The notes: a model not told the origin generated them from the letters alone. A stretch of DNA of 64,000 bases from Pirellulaceae bacterium (GCA_029243025.1 JAQWSU010000057.1:1-64000), one strand, 5' to 3'; positions 47,403-57,253 are shown, counted from the stretch's first letter. Translations and numbers: made by a program.

Positions 47403-49040
47403 ATGGCTTACATATTACTTTGGTTTGAAAACTTGACATTTGATCTCCTGCTCGTTGCCACGCTGATTGCATGCATCGGGCGGTTGAAACGAGTTGGGTT
47501 GCGGCGATTGTTGGCGATACTGGTTGTGTTGGCGTGGTTTTCCGCGAGGGGAGCTGCGATTGCAGGTCTAGCGGTTCTGCGTTTTACTGCCTTGGTGAAT
47601 GTTGACTCGGCTCTTTATCTGCTGGTCAGTTCTACGGTTTGTTTTGGAATCGGTGCTGTGTGGCTGCTTGTTGTGGGGTTGCGGACTTGCAAAGACGATT
47701 CAGCCGTGGCTGCATCCTGGCCACGCGGGCGACTTGCGATGTTCACCTGTATCGCACTGGGGCTCCAGCTAATGACGACCTGGAATGTCGATCTCGCAGT
47801 CCGACAGCAGTTTGCCGGACTTCAGGCCGAAGCAGGTGGCATGGGCTTATCGATCGCGCCAGCGCGAATTCCTGATCGTGACAACGCGGCGATCGTCTAT
47901 GAACAGAGCTACGATGCGCTTGAGGAGGCTTCTTGGTCTGAGACACATCGCGACAAATGGCAGGATTGGATCGATCTAGAATCGAAGGATTTCAACGTTG
48001 ACGACCCCGACCTGAAGAGCTTTCTCAAGAAACAGGGACCGACGTTAATTTTGTTGCGGCAGGCGGCGGAAAAGGCAGGATGTCACTTTGGTCGTAATTA
48101 CAGTCAATTGAGTTTTGACTTGATGCTGCCTGAGCTCACCCATTTGCGACAAGCCGCGCGTCTCTTGTCACTTGACGCTCGATATCGAGCCGCTCAGGGA
48201 GATATGCAAACGGCTTTGGAAGACGTGGGTGCGATCTATTCCCTAGCGGAGCATGTTGGTAGCGATCCACTCTTGATTTCCACGTTGCTGACAAAGGCGA
48301 TTGATCAGGTGGCAACCGATACGTTTCAAGAGGTCCTCGCGCTCGCGGGGCAACAGGACATTGCCCAGCGAATCACGTCTGATCAGCTTCAAGCGATTGA
48401 CCTTGATGGAAGTATGTCTTTGGCTCGGCTCTATCAGCGATCTCTCCGAGGTGAAACTGCATTCGGATTGAATCTCTTTTATCAAATGAGCAATGGAAAC
48501 CTTGATTGGTCACAAGGGTTTTCTGGGACGACGTCACAGCCCTCACCGGCCAATTCCTTTTTTCGAATATTCCTACTGCCGGATGACTTGACGTCGTATC
48601 GAAAGATCATGAGCGACTTTTCGAGCGTCGCAGCAAAACCTTTTTACGAAGCTCGAGACGATCTCGATAATTTGGACGAGCGATTCGAGCAGGAGCCCAT
48701 GGGGATCATCACCAAAATGATCACACCCGCGTTAGCAGCCGCAACGGAGCAAGTGGCCCAAGGTGACGCGCGACATCAGACGGCCCGCTTAGGACTTGCG
48801 GTAGCTCGTTATCGATCCAAGACAGGTGATCTTCCGAAGACTTTGGAAGAGCTTGTTCCTGATTACATCCCGATTTTGCCGCGTGATCCGTTTGACGGGG
48901 AGTTCATGAAGTATCGCGTGACAGATGACGGTGCCGTCATTTACAGTGTCGGCCCCGATGGTAAAGACGATTCGGGTACCATCTTCGATGCGAAAGAAAG
49001 ACAGGGAGATATTGTCTTTCAGCTGGAATCGTATCAGTGA
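47403..49040 (+). CDS. Multi-pass membrane protein with C-terminal pilin/GspG-like domain
   Basis: 545 residues from the ATG at 47403. The first ~145 residues carry four hydrophobic helices (LLLVATLIACIG, LLAILVVLAWFSARG, LYLLVSSTVCFGIGAVWLLVVGL, LAMFTCIALGLQLM). A long extracytoplasmic helical part follows (~150-430). Near the end (~465-540) RLGLAVARYRSKTGDLPKTLEELVPDYIPILPRDPFDGEF and YSVGPDGKDD resemble the globular part of type II secretion pseudopilins. This pattern recurs in planctomycetes behind ECF sigma genes, but no function is known to me. The 10-base gap to the previous gene supports an operon. Confidence 0.78.
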   Translation: MAYILLWFENLTFDLLLVATLIACIGRLKRVGLRRLLAILVVLAWFSARGAAIAGLAVLRFTALVNVDSALYLLVSSTVCFGIGAVWLLVVGLRTCKDDSAVAASWPRGRLAMFTCIALGLQLMTTWNVDLAVRQQFAGLQAEAGGMGLSIAPARIPDRDNAAIVYEQSYDALEEASWSETHRDKWQDWIDLESKDFNVDDPDLKSFLKKQGPTLILLRQAAEKAGCHFGRNYSQLSFDLMLPELTHLRQAARLLSLDARYRAAQGDMQTALEDVGAIYSLAEHVGSDPLLISTLLTKAIDQVATDTFQEVLALAGQQDIAQRITSDQLQAIDLDGSMSLARLYQRSLRGETAFGLNLFYQMSNGNLDWSQGFSGTTSQPSPANSFFRIFLLPDDLTSYRKIMSDFSSVAAKPFYEARDDLDNLDERFEQEPMGIITKMITPALAAATEQVAQGDARHQTARLGLAVARYRSKTGDLPKTLEELVPDYIPILPRDPFDGEFMKYRVTDDGAVIYSVGPDGKDDSGTIFDAKERQGDIVFQLESYQ

Positions 49041-49539
49041 TCCCGATTGGGATCGTGACACGTGAACGAATTTTTTGAAAGCAGCGTTCGAACCATCAAT
49101 CGAATTCAATCGCCGGCAACTACGTCGCAGCGAGCTCCTTGCTGCAAACAAGATACGCTGGAAGTTGCAGTGATCCACTTCGCAGCTGTTCTCACGTCCA
49201 GAACGCATTGAAGTTGCCGCAAAAGATTTCGATCGTGAGATCCAATTTAACGATCGCCACGCCGGTTCTCGGCGATTGGCGCCGTTTTCGATCCTAAGCA
49301 TTAATTAGTGGTGGTGCTGAGTTCAACTGAATTGCAACGCCCCGTGCTAAGGGAATGAATCAGGATTGGAGAAAAACCGGCTCGATTTGAGTGCTTTTTA
49401 GCAAAAAGACTGGCCGATCCATGGTAAGCGGTGGAAAAATTTTCATTGGCAAATATTCTTTATAGTGGGGAATGTTTCGGCTCGAATTTGAAATTTGAGT
49501 TCTGCACTGGTCGTGATTGATTTCTTTGGGGCGTTTGAA
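49041..49539. other. Intergenic region with near-palindrome at 49481-49499
   Basis: About 500 bases. CTCGAATTT-G-AAATTTGAG (one mismatch) lies at 49481-49499, 41 bases before the chosen start of the GNAT gene, in a position for an operator or part of the leader. No gene seen on either strand. Confidence 0.4.
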
Positions 49540-50364
49540 ATGGTGATGCAGGTAAAGTCCAAGGGGCGCGAACAGCATTTATTGGATATTTTTTGTTCCT
49601 ATGATGTCTTACGTCTCAAACACTACGCAAGAAGAGGTGATCCAGGCAGGATCGAAGTCCGATCGATGGAAGGTGCTGTTGCACTACGATTTGATGAAGT
49701 TGGTTATTTCAATCGCGTTTACCATGTGGAACCGAGGGCTCTGACAAAGCTGCCGGAGCTCATGCAGGTGTACCGCAACTCGCAGCATTCGATTGAGTTG
49801 ATTCCGTCAATGGGAATGCAGTTTACCGATCACGCGGCGGAGCTGAACGCTCTCGGGTTTGCTCCGGACACGCGTTATGCTTGGCTGAGTCGAGACCTCA
49901 CCGCTTCAGACTCGGGTGATCTCTCTACGGATGATATTCAAGTACGTCGCCCTCTCACGACCGAATATGATCAAGTACTGGATCTCTATTTACGTGGATT
50001 CGGCGCACCACCTGAGAGCTGCGTTTCTGCCAAAGCAAACATGCGGCTATTGTTCGACGAACCCCGTTTGCACTTTTGGATCGTACTGGTCGATCGCCAG
50101 CCCGTTTCACTTGGCATGCTTTACCATGTTGGCAACTGTGCTTTTTTATGTGGTGGTGCCACGTTGCCTGAGTTTCGTAAGCATGGATTTCATCGCATTT
50201 TGATTCGTCGTCGTTTCCACGAGGCACGTCTTTTGGGTTGTGATTCAGTGGTTTCTTGGGCGGTTGAAAATGGGCAGAGCCATGACAATATGTGTTCGAT
50301 GGGCTTTGAAATGATTGCTGGTGCTCAGAGCTGGGCAAGAAGCTGTGAACAGATCGAGAAATGA
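49540..50364 (+). CDS. GNAT-family acetyltransferase, two-domain
   Basis: 274 residues from the ATG at 49540; a TTG at 49495 would add 15. The N-terminal half (~40-125) is a degenerate GNAT-like domain. The C-terminal half (~135-265) is a good one: IQVRRPLTTEYDQVLDLYLRGFG, FWIVLVDRQPVSLGMLYHVGNCAFLCGGATLPEFRKHGFHRILI with the acetyl-CoA loop, and CDSVVSWAVENGQSHDNMCSMGFEM. It ends 43 bases before the synthetase gene, so it may acylate that product or substrate. Acceptor unknown. Confidence 0.8.
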   Translation: MVMQVKSKGREQHLLDIFCSYDVLRLKHYARRGDPGRIEVRSMEGAVALRFDEVGYFNRVYHVEPRALTKLPELMQVYRNSQHSIELIPSMGMQFTDHAAELNALGFAPDTRYAWLSRDLTASDSGDLSTDDIQVRRPLTTEYDQVLDLYLRGFGAPPESCVSAKANMRLLFDEPRLHFWIVLVDRQPVSLGMLYHVGNCAFLCGGATLPEFRKHGFHRILIRRRFHEARLLGCDSVVSWAVENGQSHDNMCSMGFEMIAGAQSWARSCEQIEK

Positions 50365-50407
50365 ACCTGCAGTGAATCCGCGTTCGGCGAGAGGTCCTAA
50401 TTAGGTC

Positions 50408-53119
50408 GTGAAGACAGATCGCCAGTATCGGCCCGTGCAGGCCGCTGATTTTTTCGGAACCCTCACTGAACGTTTTGGTCACGCATGCGTTGATTTTGCA
50501 GAGCGAACCGCAGTCGTGGGTCGTGAAAGATTGACTTATGCGGAACTCGATCGAATCACTAACTGCTTGGCACATGCTCTTGTCAAGCATCGCGTCGATT
50601 TGAATCACCCTGTCGCCATTCTGGCAACTCCTGGGATCGAATTTGTGTCAGCCGTGTTGGGGACGCTTCGGGCTGGTGGCAGTTATTTGCCGTTGGATGT
50701 TCGCGATTCGACGCTAAGACTTGCCGAGACGATTGACGATATTGGATGTCGCACTGTCATCGCTCACTCAGATTTCATGGATCGGTCGGGTGATCTTCGA
50801 AAACAATGTCCTCAGCTGACTGCGGTGTACGACATCGCGATGTTGGGCAGCAAGAAAGTTCTACCGCCGATTGAGCCACCGACAAAAGTGACGCCCACAA
50901 CACGCGCCTGCGTTTTTCATACTTCCGGATCGACGGGCAAGTCGGTTGGAGTCTCGATGAGTCATGGTTTTGTTTTATCGGACATATTGCGACAGACAAA
51001 CGACTTGGCGATTAGCTGCGAAGATCGATTTGACTTGTTGTTTTCACCTGTGTTTAGTGCCTCACTAGCCCCGATGTTTGGGGCTTTATTGAATGGTGCG
51101 GGACTTTGGATCTTTGAAACGGCCGAACAAGGGGTGCATCGAATTGCGTCTTGGTTGCAGGCATCTCGCATTTCACTCTCCACGATGTCTGTTTCGACGA
51201 TGCGAACGCTGTTGGATTCGCTGACGGAAGGAGAGAATCTTGCTGCTTTGAGATTGGTTTCGGTTGGTGGAGAGCCTCTGTGGGCCTCTGATGTGCACGA
51301 TTTTCAAAGAAAAGTCCATCGCAAGTGCTTGTTGCAAAATGCCATGGCCACGACCGAAACACGTACCTACGCACAGTTGTTTATCTCGCATGACGATGAT
51401 GTCAGTGACCCGGTACCGGTTGGATTTGGAGTCAACGATCGTACGATTCGATTGCGCGATGATCGTGGGCAAGATGTATTGCCAGGGGAAACCGGTGAAA
51501 TTGTGGTGGATGGCCGACTGTTGTCAGACGGCTATGTCAACGAACCCTCGTTGACTCATGCTCGCTTCGAACAACTGCCAAATGGCCTAACGCGATACCG
51601 TACTGGTGACTATGGACGGTTCGATGACCGTGGCCGTCTGATCTGTATTGGGCGAAAAGATTCGATCGTTAAAATTCGAGGGCACCGAATCGAAACCAAT
51701 ATTGTTCAGCGGGCCTTCGAGGCGCTTGATTCGGTTGAGCGGGCAGCTGTGCTTGCCGATGAAGCAAACTCACAGGAACTGCGACTGGCGGCTTTTCTGC
51801 AGTTGAAATGCAGTCTGTCGACGGAAGAAATCAGAAAACAGGTTGGCGAGCATCTTCCCCAATATGCGATCCCCCAACAGATCGTTCCCCTGGAATCGCT
51901 GCCACAAACCGCGACGGGTAAAGTCGATCGGCAAGAGTTGCATCGAATCTTATCGAAGGAATTCCCACGACAACATTCGCCTAGCCAAAACATCCGTCAG
52001 CCAGTTGACGGAGGGCAGGGAATCTTAGGCAAATTTCAAAACATGACTGAGCAACAGCTGGGTGAGATTTGGCGAACCTTGTTGTGCAAGCCGATAAGCC
52101 GTTCGGATGATTTTTTTGATCTTGGCGGCGATTCGTTGGCTGCTGTTCCGCTACTAACCGCAGTTGAAAAGCAACTCGGATGTCGACTCAGTTTTCAACA
52201 ATTGTCTGAACATTCAAAATTAGGGGAATTGGCTCAACTGATTGAACAGTCGGAGACTAAAAAGTCTCCAATGGTGAAGTTGGAGAGTGGCCGATCCGAG
52301 AGCGATTGTCCACCCATGTTTTTTGTCTCGGGTATCATGGGCTATGCGACCGATTTTCAATCCTGGGTAGACAACACAGACGGTTTGTTTGGGGATCTGT
52401 ACGCCTTCGAGACAGCTTATTTGAGCTCAGATACAGAACCGGAGCTGCATCTTGATGCTGTGGCAAGACAATATGTTGCCTGTGTGGAAGAGGTGGCAGA
52501 CGGCGCGCCGGTGATTGTGGGTGGTTATTCTTGGGGAGGGCTGGTTGCACACGAAATGGCTTGTCAGTTGAGAGATCGTGATATCCCGGTAGAACTGTTG
52601 GTCATTTTTGATACACCAGTTCCTGGTGCCGTTTTAAAAGATCATCCATCCTGTTTGTCACGACTCCTGACCATTCTTGGTAATTTGCCAGCTTGGATTC
52701 GATATGACTTGTGCCGGATGCCTTGGTCGGTGACCTGGAATCGATTCCGAGGTAGTGTGGAGCAAGCGTTTGGCCAGTTGTTTGGCAGCCAAGATCGCGA
52801 CGATGCAACCAATGTCCGCCGATTCTTTGGCCGGGATGTTAGCTCGAATGCCGGAATGGATGATTTTAAAAAACATTGTCGCGCGGCTACTAATCTGACA
52901 CCGAAAGTTTTTTGCGGGAAGACACTTGTCGTTCGGGCCCGGGCACAGTCGTTGACTGATCCGCGATGCGGTGCCTTAGGATGGGAGCAATTTGTTGTCC
53001 CAAATCCGTTGGTGCGCGTTGTGGGCGGGAATCACAAATCGATGATGGAGGAACCATACGTCCGGGAGATCGTCTCGTCCCTGAGACTTGTGGTGGACAA
53101 AGCTGTCAACGATGTTTGA
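50408..53119 (+). CDS. NRPS-like synthetase, adenylation-thiolation-thioesterase (A-T-TE), GTG start
   Basis: 903 residues. Adenylation domain (~10-520): HTSGSTGKSVGVSMSHG (A3), YRTGDYGR (A7), GRKDSIVKIRGHRIET (A8), TATGKVDRQEL (A10, catalytic Lys). In the A4 segment, PVFSASLAPMFGALLNGAGL, the position normally Asp (the alpha-amino anchor of NRPS A-domains) is Ser217. Carrier domain: DDFFDLGGDSLAAVPL with phosphopantetheine Ser576. Thioesterase: GGYSWGGLVAHEMA with Ser708 and a late His in VGGNHKSMMEEP. There is no condensation domain. This A-T-TE order is known from quinone/furanone synthetases that join two aryl-keto acids (atromentin, polyporic acid, ralfuranone types). A hydroxy, keto or aryl acid is the likely substrate. 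Confidence 0.88.
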   Translation: MKTDRQYRPVQAADFFGTLTERFGHACVDFAERTAVVGRERLTYAELDRITNCLAHALVKHRVDLNHPVAILATPGIEFVSAVLGTLRAGGSYLPLDVRDSTLRLAETIDDIGCRTVIAHSDFMDRSGDLRKQCPQLTAVYDIAMLGSKKVLPPIEPPTKVTPTTRACVFHTSGSTGKSVGVSMSHGFVLSDILRQTNDLAISCEDRFDLLFSPVFSASLAPMFGALLNGAGLWIFETAEQGVHRIASWLQASRISLSTMSVSTMRTLLDSLTEGENLAALRLVSVGGEPLWASDVHDFQRKVHRKCLLQNAMATTETRTYAQLFISHDDDVSDPVPVGFGVNDRTIRLRDDRGQDVLPGETGEIVVDGRLLSDGYVNEPSLTHARFEQLPNGLTRYRTGDYGRFDDRGRLICIGRKDSIVKIRGHRIETNIVQRAFEALDSVERAAVLADEANSQELRLAAFLQLKCSLSTEEIRKQVGEHLPQYAIPQQIVPLESLPQTATGKVDRQELHRILSKEFPRQHSPSQNIRQPVDGGQGILGKFQNMTEQQLGEIWRTLLCKPISRSDDFFDLGGDSLAAVPLLTAVEKQLGCRLSFQQLSEHSKLGELAQLIEQSETKKSPMVKLESGRSESDCPPMFFVSGIMGYATDFQSWVDNTDGLFGDLYAFETAYLSSDTEPELHLDAVARQYVACVEEVADGAPVIVGGYSWGGLVAHEMACQLRDRDIPVELLVIFDTPVPGAVLKDHPSCLSRLLTILGNLPAWIRYDLCRMPWSVTWNRFRGSVEQAFGQLFGSQDRDDATNVRRFFGRDVSSNAGMDDFKKHCRAATNLTPKVFCGKTLVVRARAQSLTDPRCGALGWEQFVVPNPLVRVVGGNHKSMMEEPYVREIVSSLRLVVDKAVNDV

Positions 53120-53229
53120 TCGACTTGTGAAACGGTGAGCGTCGGCAGCCAACAAATCCAGGAAGTCGGTATCGCCAAAGCGATCCGACCTCTTAAGAAT
53201 TTCATGACTTCTAGGATGTGACGGCCTTC

Positions 53230-53652
53230 TTATTCGCTGCCAAACCTCTGTTGAGCGTCTTCCAGGCCGCCCACGTTTTCTACGTCCGTGTAACCCAGAT
53301 CCTCCAGTGCCGTTTTCGCCCTGCCAGCTCGACCGCCTGCTCGGCAGTGAAGCACGATAGGCGTCGACTTGTCGGAAACGTGTTCTGCGATTTTGGCGGC
53401 GATTTCGTCATGGGGAATGTGGATCGCTTGTGCCAGATGGCCAGAATTCCACTCTTCCAGCGAGCGCACATCAATGATCACCGGTGCTGTTTCGGCCGCC
53501 GTATTATCAGTTGGTTCCGTTTGCTCTTCCACTACGTCGACGGAAATGGCTGGCACATTCGTTTGAGCGGCAGGCTCTGTGGATTTCTGACAGCCGATTT
53601 GCGGTGCCAAGATCAGGAAAGAAAACAGGATGAGATTTCTATCGGATAACAT
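53230..53652 (-). CDS. Rhodanese-domain protein, probably a lipoprotein or secreted
   Basis: 140 residues from the ATG at 53652. A hydrophobic leader (LILFSFLILAPQIGC) ends in a possible lipobox with Cys; position -3 is Gln, so lipidation is uncertain. A Ser/Thr/Glu-rich linker leads to the rhodanese domain: PVIIDVRSLEEWNSGHLAQAIHIP, then IVLHCRAGGRAGRAKTALEDLGY with the catalytic Cys, and VENVGGLEDAQQ. It likely transfers sulfur or binds thiols in the periplasm. It is convergent with the synthetase gene and shows no obvious link to it. Confidence 0.85.
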   Translation of the reverse strand: MLSDRNLILFSFLILAPQIGCQKSTEPAAQTNVPAISVDVVEEQTEPTDNTAAETAPVIIDVRSLEEWNSGHLAQAIHIPHDEIAAKIAEHVSDKSTPIVLHCRAGGRAGRAKTALEDLGYTDVENVGGLEDAQQRFGSE

Positions 53653-54333
53653 AACGATTTCCATGTTCTGATGAAATGAGCCCCCAATGCCAATCGCTAA
53701 TCGGGGCGAAACGGGTTCCTAGTCCTTTTTAGAACCGTCCATCCGTTGTCAGTCAACCCAGGGAAACGAAACCAATTCCAGGGATCGCTGTGTTGGGTTC
53801 TGTTGCACCTGGGTGAGTCTCCTGCCAACAAGGAGTCGTTGTCTGCCATTCGAATCAACGATGTCTTGGCTGCGAAACCAAGTGATCGAGTTCTGAGCGT
53901 CTTTCGCCGTAATGGAAACCTAGGGACGTTGACTCGTGAAGGAAGGCGTAGATCGATTAAAAAGCTGTCTAGGAAAAAGGTGAAGACAGCCGCCAAATCG
54001 CGGCCCCGTCTTCGAAGATGTGTTCGCCAAAGATTTTTCGGTTGGCAGGGTCGTATTCACACCCTTCCAGGGTTGGGACGAGTCAAAGCCGTAATTAAGT
54101 GGTCCCTACAGCGGGCTTTCGGCAAGGACGGGCAATGTCACTCCGATTGAGCGACGTGGGGGCTTCTGTTGGGGTTCTGTCAGCGTCATCTTTCGGAATA
54201 GAATAGGTTCTCAACGCATAAGTCGAGTAGGCAATATAACGACGCGTGGGTGTGAGATTGCCGATGCGATATCCTCAACCCGTCTGTCATCCGCATCCTG
54301 TGGGAGATGGTCCATGTTGCTCAAAGGAAATAG
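53653..54333. other. Intergenic region without recognised gene
   Basis: About 680 bases between divergent genes. A plus-strand frame at 53746-54150 has a basic, shuffled composition and was rejected. No repeat or RNA recognised. Confidence 0.45.
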
Positions 54334-55206
54334 ATGCCAAAGCAGAATTTTCGTATTGCTCTTCTGATCCTTACGCTCTTGTCGCTGTTGACCTGCAGCT
54401 ACCAACTCGTCGGTGAAGAACAGCACACGGTTAGCCCGTTCCTCGCATTCAATTACAACGGAGTTGTAAGGAAGTATCTGCTGCACCTACCGCAAGAGCT
54501 TCCAGACAATGCTCCGTTGGTGTTTTTGCTTCACGGGTACGGTGGTGATGCCCGAGATTACGTTGAGCTAGGAATGAATCAAGTAGCAGACACACACAAG
54601 TTTGTGGTCTGCTATCCACAAGGCGAAAAAGATTTCGAAGGCATGCCCCACTGGAATGCCAGGCTCAAGATTAGTCAGACCGACGACATCGGCTTCCTGT
54701 CGGCACTGGCCGCCGATGTCCAAAAACGCCACAATCTTAATTCCAAAAAGACCTTTACCTGTGGAATTTCCAACGGTGGCTTCATGAGCTATACCCTGGT
54801 GGCAGAACGCCCCGATGTATTCAAAGCAGCCGCCTCGGTGATTGGCACCATGAGTGGATACACTTGGCAGCATCGTGAAAAGATCCAACCGATACCTGTT
54901 CTCCAGATTTCAGGCTTGAGTGACAAGGTCATTCCGTATGATGGGACGATGGCATCGGCCGGCGGTTGGGGAGGGGCACCGAGTCAGGACATCGTTATTG
55001 ATTTTTGGGCCAAGCTCAATAAAACCCAGACCAAAGAGGTCGTCAAGATTTCTAAGAACACAACAGCTGACTATTACAGAGACGGTGTGAACAATCACGA
55101 AGTCTGGCACTACAAGATCGCGAGATTTGGCCACCGAGTGCCGAGCAAAAGAGAAACGGGAATTGTCACCGCAGAGCTGATTTGGCAGTTTTTCAGTCGA
55201 TTCTAG
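54334..55206 (+). CDS. Secreted esterase, PHB-depolymerase/feruloyl-esterase (LpqC) type
   Basis: 290 residues with a signal peptide (IALLILTLLSLLTCS). The esterase pattern is: PLVFLLHGYGGDARDYVEL (oxyanion region), FVVCYPQGE, DDIGFLSALAADVQKRHNLN, CGISNGGFMSYTLVAERPDVF with nucleophile Ser in GISNG, ISGLSDKVIPYDG with the Asp, and HEVWHYKIARFGHRVP with the His. Relatives hydrolyse feruloyl or acetyl esters on plant or algal polysaccharide, or short polyesters. No substrate-binding module is attached. Confidence 0.85.
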   Translation: MPKQNFRIALLILTLLSLLTCSYQLVGEEQHTVSPFLAFNYNGVVRKYLLHLPQELPDNAPLVFLLHGYGGDARDYVELGMNQVADTHKFVVCYPQGEKDFEGMPHWNARLKISQTDDIGFLSALAADVQKRHNLNSKKTFTCGISNGGFMSYTLVAERPDVFKAAASVIGTMSGYTWQHREKIQPIPVLQISGLSDKVIPYDGTMASAGGWGGAPSQDIVIDFWAKLNKTQTKEVVKISKNTTADYYRDGVNNHEVWHYKIARFGHRVPSKRETGIVTAELIWQFFSRF

Positions 55207-55281
55207 TGTCCGCTTCAATCGTCACTGGGCTGTCTTGGCGACGTGCAGGCCTGGGGCATGTCGAGGTAGTTGTCAGCGATG

Positions 55282-56511
55282 TTACATCGCATCCGTTTTA
55301 ATGGCGGCATACACCACGGGGCGGATGGCCTGTTTGATCTGCCGCATTGGAGACTGGTTACTCAGTGTGATGACGGCCAGCTCATCGCTTGGTGAGATAA
55401 AGAACTCTGTGCCGAGTCCACCGAGCCATTCGTATTCACCGATCGGTGACGAATTGACTTTTCGGATTCGGACGGCGAATCCGAGGCCGAAGCCTCGCCC
55501 CGCAGGCTGGCGGCTGATTTCGCCGACTCCTCGGGGTAACTGGTTGCGAGTCATCATTTCGACCGTTTCCGCCTTGAGTAAACGTTGGCCGTTGAACTCA
55601 CCTTTACCGGTAAGCATCAGGCAGAATCGCATATAGTCGGCAGCTGTCGAGACGAGTCCACCGCCGCCGGAAAGAAATTTAGGTGATTTCTCAAAAGTGA
55701 ATGGACCGCTTGTTCCCGGTTGTTGGGCGATAACTGGCTTCAAGTCGTTGTCGTAAGCCACTGCCAATCGGTTCCATTTTTTTTGGGGAACATGAAACCC
55801 CGTGTCTGTCATGTTGAGTGGTTCAAACACCATTCCTGCCAGCGCCCGATCAAGCGACTTACCAGCGCCGATTTCCACCAGTCGGCCCACAACATCTGTC
55901 GCAAAGCTGTAATGCCATCCCTTGCCCGGTTCGTATCGAAGTTTCACGGCGTCGAGGTGGTTCATCATTTCCTTAAGTGTGCTGTCGGCCAGCGGAGGAT
56001 GTCCTGCTTTGCGAAGAGCCCGATCGGTGGTGACGTTGTTGGGCAATCCAGATGTGTGTCGCAGCAAATCTCGAACTGTCATTCCTCGCTGAGGTAGTTG
56101 TCCGTCGAATTTCATCTTGCCGAGCGACGCAATATATTTTTCGGCAGGTGCGTCAAGTTCCAATTTTCCATCCTCGACAAGGATCATGGCGGCGACACTA
56201 ACGACCGCCTTGGTCATCGAATAGAAACGGAAAATGGTCTGCTGTTGCATGGGCCGATTTGCTGCAATGTCCTGCATGCCGTAGGCCTTGAACTGGATTA
56301 CTTTGCCACGTCGTGCCACGATTGTGACGGCGCCCGCCAATTGCTTCTTGTCAATGAACGACTGCATGATCGTATCGATGTCAGTTAGCTTTTCGGGCGA
56401 CATTCCCACCTCATGGGGCTCAGCAGTCAGCAGCTCCTGGCCGACTGCGCTAACTAGCGGCGTAACCAAGTAGGTAGCTAACATCACCGTGATAAGGTTG
56501 GCGTGGTTCAT
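55282..56511 (-). CDS. Serine hydrolase, beta-lactamase class C / EstB family
   Basis: 409 residues from the ATG at 56511, which gives a signal peptide (LITVMLATYLVTPLVSAVGQ); upstream in-frame codons are not signal-like. The SxxK motif is in RFYSMTKAVVSVAAM, the second-motif Tyr in GWHYSFATDVVGRLVE, and a C-terminal WLGGLGTEFFISP segment stands where class C enzymes have KTG. EstB-type relatives are esterases or D-amino peptidases rather than true beta-lactamases. Convergent with the esterase gene 75 bases away. Confidence 0.88.
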   Translation of the reverse strand: MNHANLITVMLATYLVTPLVSAVGQELLTAEPHEVGMSPEKLTDIDTIMQSFIDKKQLAGAVTIVARRGKVIQFKAYGMQDIAANRPMQQQTIFRFYSMTKAVVSVAAMILVEDGKLELDAPAEKYIASLGKMKFDGQLPQRGMTVRDLLRHTSGLPNNVTTDRALRKAGHPPLADSTLKEMMNHLDAVKLRYEPGKGWHYSFATDVVGRLVEIGAGKSLDRALAGMVFEPLNMTDTGFHVPQKKWNRLAVAYDNDLKPVIAQQPGTSGPFTFEKSPKFLSGGGGLVSTAADYMRFCLMLTGKGEFNGQRLLKAETVEMMTRNQLPRGVGEISRQPAGRGFGLGFAVRIRKVNSSPIGEYEWLGGLGTEFFISPSDELAVITLSNQSPMRQIKQAIRPVVYAAIKTDAM

Positions 56512-57195
56512 GAAATGATCTTTCAATCTCAAGAATGATTTACCGAATCGGGGTGAGCAAAGCTTGACTCGTGACTGTTGAAATGGAGTCCGAATCGAAA
56601 AAGGTAACCGACGCGTTTTGCCATCCAAATGGGTTGCTCGGATTCTGCCTCGCGCGACCGAGGCAACAAGTTGTCATTGTAATGGGCAAGTTATCGGTCT
56701 TGACGGGTTTTTAAAGGGAACTGTTTCGTGATTGACGTTGTGTTTCTAGTTCATTGTCTGCCCCATGCCAAATCCGGTGCGGATCGGGATTAGTTTTTAA
56801 ATGATTAAATTGCGATTGAAACGGTGATGCTGAATTCGATCGTACTGGGCTGGTGGCTGCATTTGCGGACGGCGGTTACGAACTACCGCGGCACGAGGCG
56901 AATGTCACAGCCGTATCGGATCATCTGACTTCGTGTTAGTAGTGTTCCCAATTCCAGGGCTGTTGTAGACGATGCGGCAGCAATGATAGGAATGCGACAT
57001 TTGTTGACGACCGATCAACCTCGCACCCGTTTCCTCAAATCGGCTGATCTTGTTGGGATCGAGGAAGAACGTTGTCGATCGTAAGATTTTCGACGCGCGG
57101 AGTCGCTGCGCCGAAATTTTCGATGCAGGAAGGAATTCCGGTGAAAGAGATTTCCCACGCCAAAACAGAGGGGTGTTTAAGATTGCAAAGCCACT
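56512..57195. other. Intergenic region without recognised gene
   Basis: About 680 bases. No convincing frame or RNA recognised on either strand; it ends at a strong hairpin. Confidence 0.45.
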
Positions 57196-57224
57196 ACGAA
57201 ATGCTCCGTCCTAGAGCATTTCGT
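57196..57224. terminator. Strong hairpin, probable transcription terminator
   Basis: Perfect 11-base stem (ACGAAATGCTC with GAGCATTTCGT), 7-base loop, 30 bases beyond the stop of the minus-strand EF-hand gene. A short T-run follows on the plus strand at 57233-57237; on the minus strand a GC-rich stem without a long U-tract follows. It probably ends transcription of the EF-hand gene and perhaps acts in both directions. Confidence 0.6.
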
Positions 57225-57253
57225 GCCAGGGCTTTTTAGCTGCCAGATTGCAA

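Noticed and set aside
53746-54150. 134-codon basic frame on the plus strand
   Set aside because: Shuffled, Arg/Lys-rich composition and no start context; treated as non-coding.
55282-56511. True class C beta-lactamase
   Set aside because: The SxxK motif is present but YxN and KTG are altered; an EstB-type esterase or peptidase is more likely.
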